64,000 nucleotides of DNA from Niastella soli (GCF_017742245.1 NZ_JAGHKO010000011.1:124001-188000); one strand, 5' to 3'; positions 26,369 to 35,246 are shown, numbered from the stretch's first letter. The notes: generated by a model from the sequence alone, not told the origin. Made by a program: numbers and translations.

Positions 26369-27811
26369 ATGTTCAGTAAAGTAAAAAAAATACCGGTATT
26401 TTCTTTTTGTCTCGGCCTGGTTTTACTAGGGGCCATGACAGGGTGCAATAAAGACCCTGAATATATTCCTGTTCATGATAAGAGCACTGTTATTTTTGAC
26501 TTCTGGTTAGAGAAAACAACCAGCAACCCGAAGTTGAACAGGCCCTACCAGGGAATGCTGCTGGGCGATACCGCAATAAGATTGATGGTTGACTATGGCA
26601 CCGATATTACTGCCCTGGAACCCACTATTACTGCTTATTCCGATAGCGTTGAGCCAAAGGGTAAACAGAATTTTACCAATCCGGTCAGATATACCGTAAC
26701 GAGTAACGGCAAAACTGCTGCCTACACCGTGCGGATCACGGTGAATCCCATACAATCCCCCATAGTAAAATCCATTGCGGGTGGCTACAGTCAGGTATTG
26801 GCCCTGAAGAACGATGGTACTTTATGGGTTTGTGGTAGCAATGCACATGCCCAATTGGGTGTAGGCGATTACAGCAGCCGTAACAGGCTTACACAGGTTC
26901 CAATTTACGATGTTGACCAGATCTTTACCGGGGATGCGGCCAGCATTATCAAACTGAAAGATGGTACCGCCTGGGGCTCAGGGAACCAATTTGGTCAACT
27001 GGGTCTGGGGCACATTAACAGTGTGGTAACCTTTAAGCGGGTCCCGTTCCTGGATGATGCAACACAGATCGCTATCACTTTCAACGAAGTGTTTGCACTG
27101 AAAGGAGATGGTACCGTTTGGGGCGCTGGCAGAAATTATACCCAGGCACTGGCGCAGGGCGATAATGAGCTGCGGGCAACATTTGTAAAGGTCCCCGTCA
27201 GCAATGTAAAACAAATTATTGGCTGTGGCGATGATCTCCTGGTTCAAAAAAACAATGGTGAAGTATGGGGTTGGGGACTCAATTTCAATGGTGAGCTGGG
27301 GCTTGCCGACAAAACAAGACGAACCACTCCGGTTTTATTACGCACGCCTTCAGCAGGGGTTGCAAAAATATTTACCAGTGGGTCCACTACCTTTTTGTTA
27401 GATAATAATGGCAAGGTTTGGGGAACAGGTGCCAATGGCCGTGGTCATTTGGGGATGAGTGATTTTAAGAATCGCGATACATTTGCCCGGATTTCCTTTT
27501 TCGATACAAAAGCAATTGATGTTATCGTCCCTCATACCGGGGCTACCTTTTTTAAAGAAACAAACGGTACGATTTGGTCTGCTGGCGATAACGTATATGG
27601 GCTCATGGGCAAAGGCACCACCTCTATTGTTTCCGATAGCACTCCCATAAAATTAAACGGTTTTACTGCCACCACCCTTACAGGAACCGGTGGCGCCTCG
27701 TATGCCCTGAAAGGGGATGGTACTTTATGGGGCTGGGGAGCCAATGCTGCAGGAACGTTGGGTACCGGCCTCGATACCACCTATATTTCTTCTCCTATTC
27801 AAATAAAATAA
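26369..27811 (+). CDS. RCC1-propeller lipoprotein of the SusC/D locus
   Basis: The 480-residue protein has a lipobox (GAMTGCNKDPE). Residues 35-130 are a DUF5018-like Ig spacer, the same module as in the GLUG lipoprotein. Seven RCC1-type repeats follow (ALKNDGTLWVCGSN, ALKGDGTVWGAGRN, LLDNNGKVWGTGAN and others), enough for a closed seven-bladed beta-propeller. Bacterial RCC1 proteins are mostly of unknown function; eukaryotic RCC1 is a protein-binding exchange factor. A binding scaffold on the cell surface is inferred. Confidence 0.85.
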   Translation: MFSKVKKIPVFSFCLGLVLLGAMTGCNKDPEYIPVHDKSTVIFDFWLEKTTSNPKLNRPYQGMLLGDTAIRLMVDYGTDITALEPTITAYSDSVEPKGKQNFTNPVRYTVTSNGKTAAYTVRITVNPIQSPIVKSIAGGYSQVLALKNDGTLWVCGSNAHAQLGVGDYSSRNRLTQVPIYDVDQIFTGDAASIIKLKDGTAWGSGNQFGQLGLGHINSVVTFKRVPFLDDATQIAITFNEVFALKGDGTVWGAGRNYTQALAQGDNELRATFVKVPVSNVKQIIGCGDDLLVQKNNGEVWGWGLNFNGELGLADKTRRTTPVLLRTPSAGVAKIFTSGSTTFLLDNNGKVWGTGANGRGHLGMSDFKNRDTFARISFFDTKAIDVIVPHTGATFFKETNGTIWSAGDNVYGLMGKGTTSIVSDSTPIKLNGFTATTLTGTGGASYALKGDGTLWGWGANAAGTLGTGLDTTYISSPIQIK

Positions 27812-27829
27812 GTTTTCAAAAAAATAAAT

Positions 27830-28552
27830 ATGCGTAAAAAGATCTTTGCAATGCTGGGTATTTCTACAGCATTGCTGTGTGGAAACCAGGTAAATGCACA
27901 ATGGCATGTGGGCATTGAAACAGGTGTTAACCGGAATTATCTTACAACCAATACTTCCGACAAACCTTTTTTTGAATACCAACCATCATATGGTTATTCT
28001 GGCGGTGTGGCTATTCGTTATGAATTTCCCAAGCTCTCCTGGTTCGGCGGTATTCAGGCGGTACCGACCTTTGTTCAGAAAAATTACCGCATCCAGCGCA
28101 CCGGTTTTTATTCTGATATGTACCAGCAAACCACCAACAATTTCGTGGAACTACCGGTGATGGCGCAATTCCGGTTTGGCGGGCATTTTAAAAAAGAGCA
28201 AAGCCTGTACGGTATACTTAACGTTGGGGGGTATGGTGAGTACTGGGTGAGTGGTCACGTGAAAGGACGTACGCTGTCGCCCATGGACCTGGAAAATTAC
28301 CTGCCTTTTGATGAACCCTATACATTCAATTCCACCAAAGACAGACGTTTTCAATGGGGTGGACTGGCCGGCGTTGGGGTGCAGTATTCGCCCAATAAAA
28401 AATATGTGTTTTCACTGGAAGGCAGATACACACCTTCTTTTTCCGATATGCAAAAAGCATATTCCGAAAACCAGACACCCCGGTATAATGATACCTACAG
28501 CCTGTTGCTGAGCGTTCAGTGTCAATTGCCGGTATTAAAACATAACAAGTAA
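27830..28552 (+). CDS. PorT-like outer-membrane beta-barrel protein
   Basis: The 240-residue protein has a signal peptide ending at QVNAQ. Its alternating amphipathic strands match an eight-to-ten-stranded PorT/outer-membrane-beta-barrel family (WHVGIETGVNRNYL, YGYSGGVAIRYEFPKLSWFG, FVELPVMAQFRFG, FSLEGRYTPSFSDM). The family resembles PorT but is broad, so a T9SS role should not be assumed. Gaps to neighbours are 18 and 10 bp, so it belongs to the operon. It may anchor or display the S41 or repeat lipoproteins. Confidence 0.8.
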   Translation: MRKKIFAMLGISTALLCGNQVNAQWHVGIETGVNRNYLTTNTSDKPFFEYQPSYGYSGGVAIRYEFPKLSWFGGIQAVPTFVQKNYRIQRTGFYSDMYQQTTNNFVELPVMAQFRFGGHFKKEQSLYGILNVGGYGEYWVSGHVKGRTLSPMDLENYLPFDEPYTFNSTKDRRFQWGGLAGVGVQYSPNKKYVFSLEGRYTPSFSDMQKAYSENQTPRYNDTYSLLLSVQCQLPVLKHNK

Positions 28553-28562
28553 AGCATAGTGC

Positions 28563-29798
28563 ATGTCAGGAATTAAAATAATTTTCAAATATACCGTTGT
28601 GGTGGGTTTGTTTGCGGGATTGTATTCCTGCAAACGCGAAATACCAAAGCGGGAGCTGATCAGTAATTATGAGATAAACGATTTTTCAGAATTATTTCAT
28701 GTATTCTGGACTGGGCTCAACACCAATTACCAGTTCTGGGATGTAGAAACGGTGAACTGGGACAGTATGTACCGGGTCTATAAGCCAAAATTCGATTCGC
28801 TGAATTTGCGTCCCTATTCCGATACCACCACCAACCTGGGTTTTCAATACATGGCCGATATGACCAAGGACCTGAAGGATGGTCAGTATGTACTCCAATT
28901 GTGGTCGGGTGGTGATTACCGGTTTGAGGACAGCCTGTATAAATCGTATATCAGCTTTATTCCAAAATTGCAAAGAACACAACGCATCCGGCCCGCCCTG
29001 CCCGATACCTTGTTCGATTACATTTCCCAGTATAATTACCTGGATGAATTTGACTATGGTGTTTATAAGAATTATAATACCAATGTGGTTTCACAAATTA
29101 CTACCGGAAGGATCAGAAAAGGGGCAAAGGATCTTTTGTATACCGGTATCAACAACTTTATGTTGAAAGAATCGTATGATGCCAAATACGTAACCTACCC
29201 ACCCCGCCCGGTAATCAAAAACCTGTTTGACAATATTCACAAGGGCAACTGCGATGGCATTATCATTGACCTTCGTAATAACCGGGGCGGCAACCTGGAG
29301 GACGTGGATTTTTTTGTAGGTCAGTTTACGGCAAAACCGGCTTTGTATGGCTACATCAGGTATAAATCAGGGAGTGGCCGGTTAGATTATACGCCTGCAT
29401 TGCCTTTGAATATTACCCCGCAAACGGGGGCTACCGATTTCAAAAAGCCCATTGTAATACTGGCTGATATTTACTCTTCAGCGCTTTGTGAATCGGTGAT
29501 CCAGGCATTTAAAGGCCTGTCTAACACCAAAGTAACGGTCATCGGCGAGCGCACTTATGGCACCGCCGGCCTCATCACCGGTAACGATATCAGTACGAAC
29601 GGAGGTTCCTTTAATATGGGTTCTTTTGCAACTGCCCGGATGTCGAATGCCGCCTTGCTGGACAAGAATCATAAATTTAATTTCTCCGGTATCAGTCCCG
29701 ATGTGGAAGTAACGTACGATGCGGCATCTATAAATACCATGTTGCAAACCGGCGTCGATATTCAACTGGAAAAAGCGATAGAGTTTCTGAATCAATAG
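28563..29798 (+). CDS. S41 peptidase-like lipoprotein, probably catalytically dead
   Basis: The 411-residue lipoprotein (lipobox GLYSCKRE) has an N-terminal helical domain and an S41 core with IIIDLRNNRGGN. Aligned to Prc and to its neighbour, the three positions expected for catalysis are changed. The catalytic Ser is Ala307 (context YSSALCE), the His of the D-S-H motif is Gln108 (LKDGQYV) and the Lys of G-K-G is Thr334 (TYGTAG). It was therefore probably recruited as a binding protein. It is closely related to the next gene (shared FWDVETVNWD), which points to tandem duplication. The ungapped alignment was made by eye. Confidence 0.8.
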   Translation: MSGIKIIFKYTVVVGLFAGLYSCKREIPKRELISNYEINDFSELFHVFWTGLNTNYQFWDVETVNWDSMYRVYKPKFDSLNLRPYSDTTTNLGFQYMADMTKDLKDGQYVLQLWSGGDYRFEDSLYKSYISFIPKLQRTQRIRPALPDTLFDYISQYNYLDEFDYGVYKNYNTNVVSQITTGRIRKGAKDLLYTGINNFMLKESYDAKYVTYPPRPVIKNLFDNIHKGNCDGIIIDLRNNRGGNLEDVDFFVGQFTAKPALYGYIRYKSGSGRLDYTPALPLNITPQTGATDFKKPIVILADIYSSALCESVIQAFKGLSNTKVTVIGERTYGTAGLITGNDISTNGGSFNMGSFATARMSNAALLDKNHKFNFSGISPDVEVTYDAASINTMLQTGVDIQLEKAIEFLNQ

Positions 29799-29833
29799 GG
29801 GAGATAATCATTTTGCGTTTTAATGTTATAATT

Positions 29834-31090
29834 ATGGTTACACGTATTAATAATCTGATAAATAAAATAAACAGCAGGTGGGGGCGAAGCGCGCTGCTTT
29901 TGTTGGTGCTGAGCAGCACCTTAGGCGCCTGCAGAAAAGAAGTTAAACCGGAGCGGTTGACCAGCTATTACGGGAGGTCTTATACGGAGATCTTTGAAGC
30001 GTTCTGGAATGGGATGAATACCAACTATATGTTCTGGGATGTAGAAACGGTTAACTGGGATAATATGTATAAGACCTACAAGCCCCGGTTTGAATACCTT
30101 GACCAGACTAAAAATGACCCCCAAAATCCCCAGCGGGCAGTACAGTTCCTGGTTGATATGACCAAGGACCTGGCGGATTCTCATTTGTCGCTGAGCTTTA
30201 ACGGGTTGACTGACTATATGATCAGCGGTTATCCTGTCACAGGCACCAACGTTTTCAATCCTTCAGCTATCAGGCATCAGTTAAGAGGTGATGAACTGTA
30301 TGTTCCCAGGAGCACATTCGATGTGATCATCCCTAAATACTATCTCACCAAAGCTGAGATGGGGACCGGAACTGCAAACGATGGCACTGTCTGGCGTATT
30401 AATATGGGAATAATCCCCCGTAATAATAAAAATATCCTGTACCTGGAGTATAAGGATTTTGAATTGCAAAGCCAGTATTATGCAGTTAATACCACCGCAA
30501 ACCCGGTAAAACCGGTGCTGGATAATTTCTTCCGGTATACAAAAGATCCCTCCATCGATGGATTGATCCTTGACTTACGGGGAAACCCCGGTGGCAGTGT
30601 GCCTGACCTCGATTTCCTGTTGGGCCGCCTTGTTACATCACCGGTGCATGTTACCAATACCCGCACCAGGAATGGAAATGGCCGGTTGGATTATACTCCC
30701 TGGGTAAAAGGTTATGTGCATCCGCAACAGGGAAGTACTGACTTTAAAAAACCTATTGTCGTATTAGTAGATAAGAATTCGGTGAGTATGTCGGAGATGA
30801 CCTCCATGTCAATAAAAGCCATATGGCCCAACGCAAAACTGGTTGGTGAACATACCTGGGGGGGTACCGGACAGATACCATCTTCAGATGTAAAATACAT
30901 GGGTGGCCAGTTTGTTGCGGCCAACTTTGTACAGGTATATTGTGCGGGGGTGGAGTTAAGGGATGTTAACATGGTCTGTTATGAAAATAAAGGCCTCACG
31001 CCCGACATTCAAATAGCTTATGATACCACCGCTATCAAAAGAAATATCGACGTACAGTTAGAGAAAGGTTTGGAAGTGGTGACCAAATAA
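29834..31090 (+). CDS. S41-family peptidase lipoprotein
   Basis: From ATG 29834 the protein has 418 residues, with a lipobox (STLGACRKE). It is a paralogue of the preceding gene (same VETVNWD and MTKDLAD segments). It keeps the candidate nucleophile Ser318 in NSVSMSEM and His117 in LADSHLSL, while the usual Lys position is Gly344 (TWGGTG). It may thus use Ser-His rather than Ser-Lys chemistry, as tricorn/IRBP-type S41 enzymes do. It probably cleaves peptides at the outer membrane before SusC import. It is the last gene of the locus. An upstream ATG at 29813 is possible. Confidence 0.82.
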   Translation: MVTRINNLINKINSRWGRSALLLLVLSSTLGACRKEVKPERLTSYYGRSYTEIFEAFWNGMNTNYMFWDVETVNWDNMYKTYKPRFEYLDQTKNDPQNPQRAVQFLVDMTKDLADSHLSLSFNGLTDYMISGYPVTGTNVFNPSAIRHQLRGDELYVPRSTFDVIIPKYYLTKAEMGTGTANDGTVWRINMGIIPRNNKNILYLEYKDFELQSQYYAVNTTANPVKPVLDNFFRYTKDPSIDGLILDLRGNPGGSVPDLDFLLGRLVTSPVHVTNTRTRNGNGRLDYTPWVKGYVHPQQGSTDFKKPIVVLVDKNSVSMSEMTSMSIKAIWPNAKLVGEHTWGGTGQIPSSDVKYMGGQFVAANFVQVYCAGVELRDVNMVCYENKGLTPDIQIAYDTTAIKRNIDVQLEKGLEVVTK

Positions 31091-31102
31091 TTCAAAAGAT
31101 TT

Positions 31103-31190
31103 GATACCGGTCAATGCCGGGGAATTTCCGCTATGGGTCATCGGGAAGTGCCCTTCCGGGAGCCACTCCCCGGCGCCGACCGGTAAATAA
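31103..31190. repeat. 88-bp structured repeat, copy 1
   Basis: The unit begins TACCGGTC and ends GACCGGTAAATAA, so its ends are inverted repeats. Inside, GCCGGGGA pairs with TCCCCGGC. Copy 2 follows after 14 bp. The unit lies directly after the last gene of the SusC/D locus and may form a stable 3' structure. Confidence 0.7.
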
Positions 31191-31204
31191 TAGATAAATG
31201 AATT

Positions 31205-31292
31205 CATACCGGTCCATGCCGGGGAAGTTTTCGACTGGGTCATCGGGAAGTGCCCACCGGAAACCCATCCCCCGGTAATGACCGGTAAATAA
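31205..31292. repeat. 88-bp structured repeat, copy 2
   Basis: The length equals copy 1, and the two share TACCGGTC, ATGCCGGGGAA, GGGTCATCGGGAAGTGCCC and GACCGGTAAATAA. Differences fall mostly in the middle and partly keep base pairing (CCCCGG retained). A terminator begins at its end. Confidence 0.7.
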
Positions 31293-31328
31293 AAAAGTCC
31301 CCTGACGATCTTGTCGGGGGACTTACAT
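31291..31328. terminator. Bidirectional terminator
   Basis: The stem GTCCCCTGAC-GATCTT-GTCGGGGGAC has an A6 run on one side and a T-rich stretch on the other. It can end both the SusC/D transcript and the convergent gene at 31344. Confidence 0.8.
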
Positions 31329-31343
31329 TTTTATAAGTTGTTA

Positions 31344-32108
31344 TTAAAACTTGATCTGCAATTTCTGGCTAACCAGTTTGTCGTCTTTGTAATACTCGTA
31401 CAGCCATTCTTCATTTTTCTTAAATACAACGCCAGCCACAGAACCGTTCTGTGCAATGAAATAATCGGGCGTGGAAGTTTTCAGTATGGTCAATACCTTT
31501 TTGGGTGTGGTATCTATCAACTGAAATCCATTGGGGGTGGCTTGTGCATATAAAGTACCGGTGGCATCTGTTATGATAGTTGCAGCAATTACAGCCGTCG
31601 CAACTGCCGCCGGGGTTGTGGCTACCGGCGCAGCAGGTACAGGTACTGCACTGGCGGTTGGCGCTGGCGCGAATGTACTGCCATCATACTGATAGGGAGC
31701 TGCTTTCACAGAAGTATAGGCATCTCTTAATGCACCATCATACGCCGGTTGAAATTCCTTTTCGCGGCTTTTACCTTCTTTACTTTTAAAGATGATATTG
31801 CCCTGGCAGTCCTTTAACTGGATCGTAAGATTGGTAACAAAGAGCCCTTTTTTCTCTGTTACATCGGCCAGTAATGCGCTGCACTTGTTGGCAGCTACAT
31901 CCTGTGGCAACTGGCTGTTACTCATAATGGCAGTAAAGCCTTTTTCTTCTAGCAGGTCTCTTAACGTAGTGTTCAATCCATATTGGTTCTCCGACTTGGA
32001 AAAGGAGAACTTTTCGGGTACAATCACATACTTGAAATTATTGATACTGGTTTGTGCATGGGCGGTTATGGCAGCAAATGCCAGCATAAGTAAAACGGGT
32101 GCTTTCAT
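31344..32108 (-). CDS. Conserved secreted protein of unknown function
   Basis: The 254-residue protein has a signal peptide (residues 1-18, ending AHAQ). Residues 20-135 match a conserved Bacteroidota family recognised by YVIVPEKF, a truncated LNTTLRDLLEEKGFTA, the cysteine-containing KCSALLADV, and LTIQLKDCQGNIIFKSKEGKS. Its function is unknown. An Ala/Pro/Val-rich linker (about 145-180) leads to a small beta-rich C-terminal module (GTLYAQATPNGFQLIDTTPK). It converges on the SusC/D locus and has its own terminator. Confidence 0.7.
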   Translation of the reverse strand: MKAPVLLMLAFAAITAHAQTSINNFKYVIVPEKFSFSKSENQYGLNTTLRDLLEEKGFTAIMSNSQLPQDVAANKCSALLADVTEKKGLFVTNLTIQLKDCQGNIIFKSKEGKSREKEFQPAYDGALRDAYTSVKAAPYQYDGSTFAPAPTASAVPVPAAPVATTPAAVATAVIAATIITDATGTLYAQATPNGFQLIDTTPKKVLTILKTSTPDYFIAQNGSVAGVVFKKNEEWLYEYYKDDKLVSQKLQIKF

Positions 32109-32189
32109 AATATAACTTGCTTCAGGTTGTTACGAATTTAGGTAAAAGTAAAACAAGTTATTAAAAAAGAGCGATCAGGGATAATCCGC

Positions 32190-32378
32190 TTATTTACTGG
32201 GTATTACACACCAAATGGTATTGGTGGCATCATCCGCTACCAACATATAATTCTTTGTCATAGCCACGCCCACGGGCCGGTCGTATACTTCGCGGTTATT
32301 TTCATCGGCTATAAACCCGGAAAGAAATGGTTGCCGCATCCAAAAAGGGCCACTGCGATCAAACAAGCTAAATATATT
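32190..32378 (-). pseudogene. C-terminal relic of a PQQ-type sugar (sorbosone) dehydrogenase
   Basis: Between two stops the minus strand encodes about 62 codons without a usable start. The translation contains GPFWMRQPFLSGFIADENN, EVYDRPVGVAM and YMLVADDATNTIWCV, then a stop. This is the last propeller blade of the L-sorbosone/PQQ-dependent sugar dehydrogenase family (RPVGVA...LLVADDAGNTIW). The rest of the gene, normally over 350 codons, is missing, so it is a deletion remnant. Identification is by recalled motifs. Confidence 0.65.
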
Positions 32379-32480
32379 CTAAGCATAACGATCATATTGC
32401 ATGTATTGCTTCAACTCATATGCCCTCCGTACTATATCTAACAGGAATGACTTTTGCAAGGCTCCCCAAAAGCCGCAACT

Positions 32481-35030
32481 ATGACCAAACTTGCCCTGCT
32501 AATTGGTTTACAATCCGTTGCTCTTATGCAAGCATTGGCTCAATCGGTACCCCTTACAGATTCATTAGTGGTAACCCGGCCGGCTGGCAAACAATACATT
32601 GCATCGGGCAGTAAAATGTTCTGGTGGGGCGAACACTATCGCCGTGAATGGGCTACCGAGGTGCGTTTCCCCGTATTGAACCTCGAGACGGCCAAGGGCG
32701 GATTAACTCCCCAGAAAATGGGCGGTGGGCATCAAACCAAAACACTTCGGTTAATTGGTGGCGATGGAAAGGAATATGTGTTGCGCACCATTGATAAAAG
32801 CCTGGACGTATTGGTGCCCGACGAGTTTAAAGGAACATTTATAAACGATCTTGTAAACGATCAGATCAGTACAGCGCACCCTTATGGTCCCGTGGCCATT
32901 GCCAAACTGGCTGATTATTTACACATACTACATACGAATCCTGTAATATTATATGTTCCTGGTCAGCCGCGGTTGGGCGAGTATGATTCGGTCTTTGCCA
33001 ATAAATTATGCCTGTTGGAAGAAAGGCCTTCCGGAAAAGGATGGGACCACACCGCATTAAGCGATAATGCCGATGATATAGACAATTCTGAAAAATTATT
33101 CGAGAAGCTATTTAAGAATACGAAGAACCAGGTTGATCAACAGGCGTTCCTGAAAGTTCGTCTGTTCGATATGATCATAAACGACTGGGACCGGCACGAA
33201 GATCAGTGGGTGTGGTGTGCCCATGAAGACAGCTCCAGGACCTTATACGAACCTTTTGGCCGGGACCGCGACCAGGCGTTTTCCAGAACGGATGGTATTT
33301 CCCTTTGGTTGATCTCAAGGCCCTGGGCCTTACGGCCTTTACAAAATATGCATTACAAGGTAAAGGACATGCTGGGACAAAACTTTTCAGCCCGTAACCT
33401 TGACCGGCAGTTGCTGAACCAGCTTACAAAAGAAGACTGGGAGCAAACGATCCACACGGTTCAACAGGCATTACCCGATTCGGCTATCCGCGCCGGTATC
33501 AATACCATGCCGGATGAAGTGAATGCCATCTCTGGTGATTTCCTGGTGAAAAGATTACGGCAGCGAAGAGATCATTTGCCTGGTTACAGCATGAAATATT
33601 ATCGTTACTTAAGCCGACATGTCACTATTACCGGATCAGAAAAGAATGAGTCCTTTATTTTTTCAAAGATAGATAACAGGCATCTGGCGGTGACCGGCCT
33701 CAATGAGAAAAGCGATACATTCTATTACCGCGTGTTTGATCATAATGCCACCAAACAGATCAATGTATATGGACTGGAAGGTAAGGATCGGTTTATTTTT
33801 ACCGGCGATGGAAAGAATAAATTCCTGATCCGGGCCATTGGTGGTAAAGGCGTTGATAGTTTTATAACAGCAGGAGAGGGCAATGGTCAAAAAGTACGGG
33901 CATATGATCATAGCGATAATAATTTCTTTGCTGATCACCAGTTCAGGATCAATCATAGTTCAGACAGCCTCTTTGACTACAAAAGGAATTCGGTTAAATA
34001 TGATTGGTGGATACCCCTGATCATTCCCGGGTACAATCCCGATGACCAGGTTATTTTAGGACTGGGGCTTTTATACAAAAGACAGCAATGGGGCAAAACG
34101 CCTTTTGGCTGGCAGCAAAGTTTTGTGGTGAATTATGCATTTGGTACCGGCGCACTGGGTTTTGGTTATAAAGGACTGTTTAAACAAACCTTTGGTAAGT
34201 GGGACCTTAATCTGGCAGCAGCCTACAAGGGACCCCGATATATTTTAAACTTTTATGGTTTAGGGAACAATACCGAGCTGTTGGTAAAATCAAGATCTTT
34301 CTATCGCACCAAAGCAAAGAACTGGTATGTTAGTCCGGGTATTAGCAGGGATTGGAGTAACAGCTCCCTGCGGTTTGGTTTACAGTTTGAGACCATGCAG
34401 ATCCTGCCTAACGAAAATAAGTTTGTGTCGGGCGCGTACTCGGAATTGGATTCAGCCGTGTTTGCTACCAAATATTTTGGCGGAGTGAATGGTACCTGGC
34501 AATATTCCTCCCGGAACTCCTTAAAGTACCCTACGAAGGGACTCGGTATAGAAACCGGTTTTTCCTATTATAACAACCTGCAACAAACGTCGAGACAATT
34601 CCTGAATTTGAATGGTTCCGTAAGTTTGTATTACACTTTCTTCAACCGGTTAACCTTTGCGCATCGCAGCGGCGCAGCAACCAACATAGGTAACTACGAA
34701 TTTTACCAGGCCAATACACTCGGTAACTCCGAGAATTTAAGAGGGTACTGGCGCACCCGTTTTGCGGGCAGAAGCAGTGTGTATCAAAATACAGAGTTGC
34801 GGTACCGGCTCGCTAATTTAAGAGGTTATGTATTTCGTGGTCAGCTTGGCCTGCTGGGATTTTTCGATGACGGACGGGTTTGGATAAAGGGGGAGCGCTC
34901 CAATGATATACATACGAGTTATGGAGGAGGTATTTATTATCTCCCTTATAATTTAATGGCGTTTACTGCCTATTTCTCTACTTCAAAAGAAGTGTCGTTT
35001 GTAACATTAAGGGCCGGTTTCTTTTTTTAA
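32481..35030 (+). CDS. Kinase-like domain fused to an Omp85-like outer-membrane barrel
   Basis: From ATG 32481 the protein has 849 residues and a signal peptide ending near ALAQ. Residues 75-330 form a soluble domain with GHQTKTLRLIGG, EYVLRTIDKS, NDWDRHEDQW (Asp237-His239) and FGRDRDQAFSR (Asp262-Asp264). The order of these motifs recalls the HipA/FAM20C-type kinase fold, with a D-R-H catalytic loop and a metal-binding D-x-D. From about 490 to the end it is a beta-barrel of the bacterial surface antigen (Omp85/D15) type, with aromatic C-terminus AGFFF. In many Bacteroidota relatives a metallophosphoesterase precedes this unit; here it is absent. No POTRA domains are seen. Confidence 0.7.
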   Translation: MTKLALLIGLQSVALMQALAQSVPLTDSLVVTRPAGKQYIASGSKMFWWGEHYRREWATEVRFPVLNLETAKGGLTPQKMGGGHQTKTLRLIGGDGKEYVLRTIDKSLDVLVPDEFKGTFINDLVNDQISTAHPYGPVAIAKLADYLHILHTNPVILYVPGQPRLGEYDSVFANKLCLLEERPSGKGWDHTALSDNADDIDNSEKLFEKLFKNTKNQVDQQAFLKVRLFDMIINDWDRHEDQWVWCAHEDSSRTLYEPFGRDRDQAFSRTDGISLWLISRPWALRPLQNMHYKVKDMLGQNFSARNLDRQLLNQLTKEDWEQTIHTVQQALPDSAIRAGINTMPDEVNAISGDFLVKRLRQRRDHLPGYSMKYYRYLSRHVTITGSEKNESFIFSKIDNRHLAVTGLNEKSDTFYYRVFDHNATKQINVYGLEGKDRFIFTGDGKNKFLIRAIGGKGVDSFITAGEGNGQKVRAYDHSDNNFFADHQFRINHSSDSLFDYKRNSVKYDWWIPLIIPGYNPDDQVILGLGLLYKRQQWGKTPFGWQQSFVVNYAFGTGALGFGYKGLFKQTFGKWDLNLAAAYKGPRYILNFYGLGNNTELLVKSRSFYRTKAKNWYVSPGISRDWSNSSLRFGLQFETMQILPNENKFVSGAYSELDSAVFATKYFGGVNGTWQYSSRNSLKYPTKGLGIETGFSYYNNLQQTSRQFLNLNGSVSLYYTFFNRLTFAHRSGAATNIGNYEFYQANTLGNSENLRGYWRTRFAGRSSVYQNTELRYRLANLRGYVFRGQLGLLGFFDDGRVWIKGERSNDIHTSYGGGIYYLPYNLMAFTAYFSTSKEVSFVTLRAGFFF

Positions 35031-35039
35031 ACGGGTTGA

Positions 35040-35246
35040 TCAATAATCTTCGAGCGGTTTGCCTTCTTCTGTTTCTGGGTCTTCATCAACCTGTTTTCCT
35101 TTCAGGTTTTTGGAGGTTATCAGCTCGGCTTTTCCTTTTTCCTGTTCAGGCATTTTATCAACGCCCTGTTTGTCCCTGTTCTCAGGAACGGTTTCACCGC
35201 TTTTTGTTTGTTTGGATTTATTATGGGCGGGTGCTTGGTTTTTCAT
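35040..35246 (-). CDS. Small charged, probably disordered protein
   Basis: The 68-residue product is almost entirely Lys, Glu, Asp, Gln and Pro with no hydrophobic core and no signal peptide. It is likely disordered and cytoplasmic. It lies 22 bp after the 113-residue protein gene on the same strand, so the pair is probably cotranscribed. No known family was recognised. It could be a stress-related hydrophilin. Its tail-to-tail gap to the barrel gene is 9 bp. Confidence 0.5.
   Translation of the reverse strand: MKNQAPAHNKSKQTKSGETVPENRDKQGVDKMPEQEKGKAELITSKNLKGKQVDEDPETEEGKPLEDY

Noticed and set aside
31058-31243. 61-codon minus-strand frame across the 88-bp repeat
   Set aside because: Its internal duplication (THSGNSPALTG-like) only reflects the DNA repeat; no start context.
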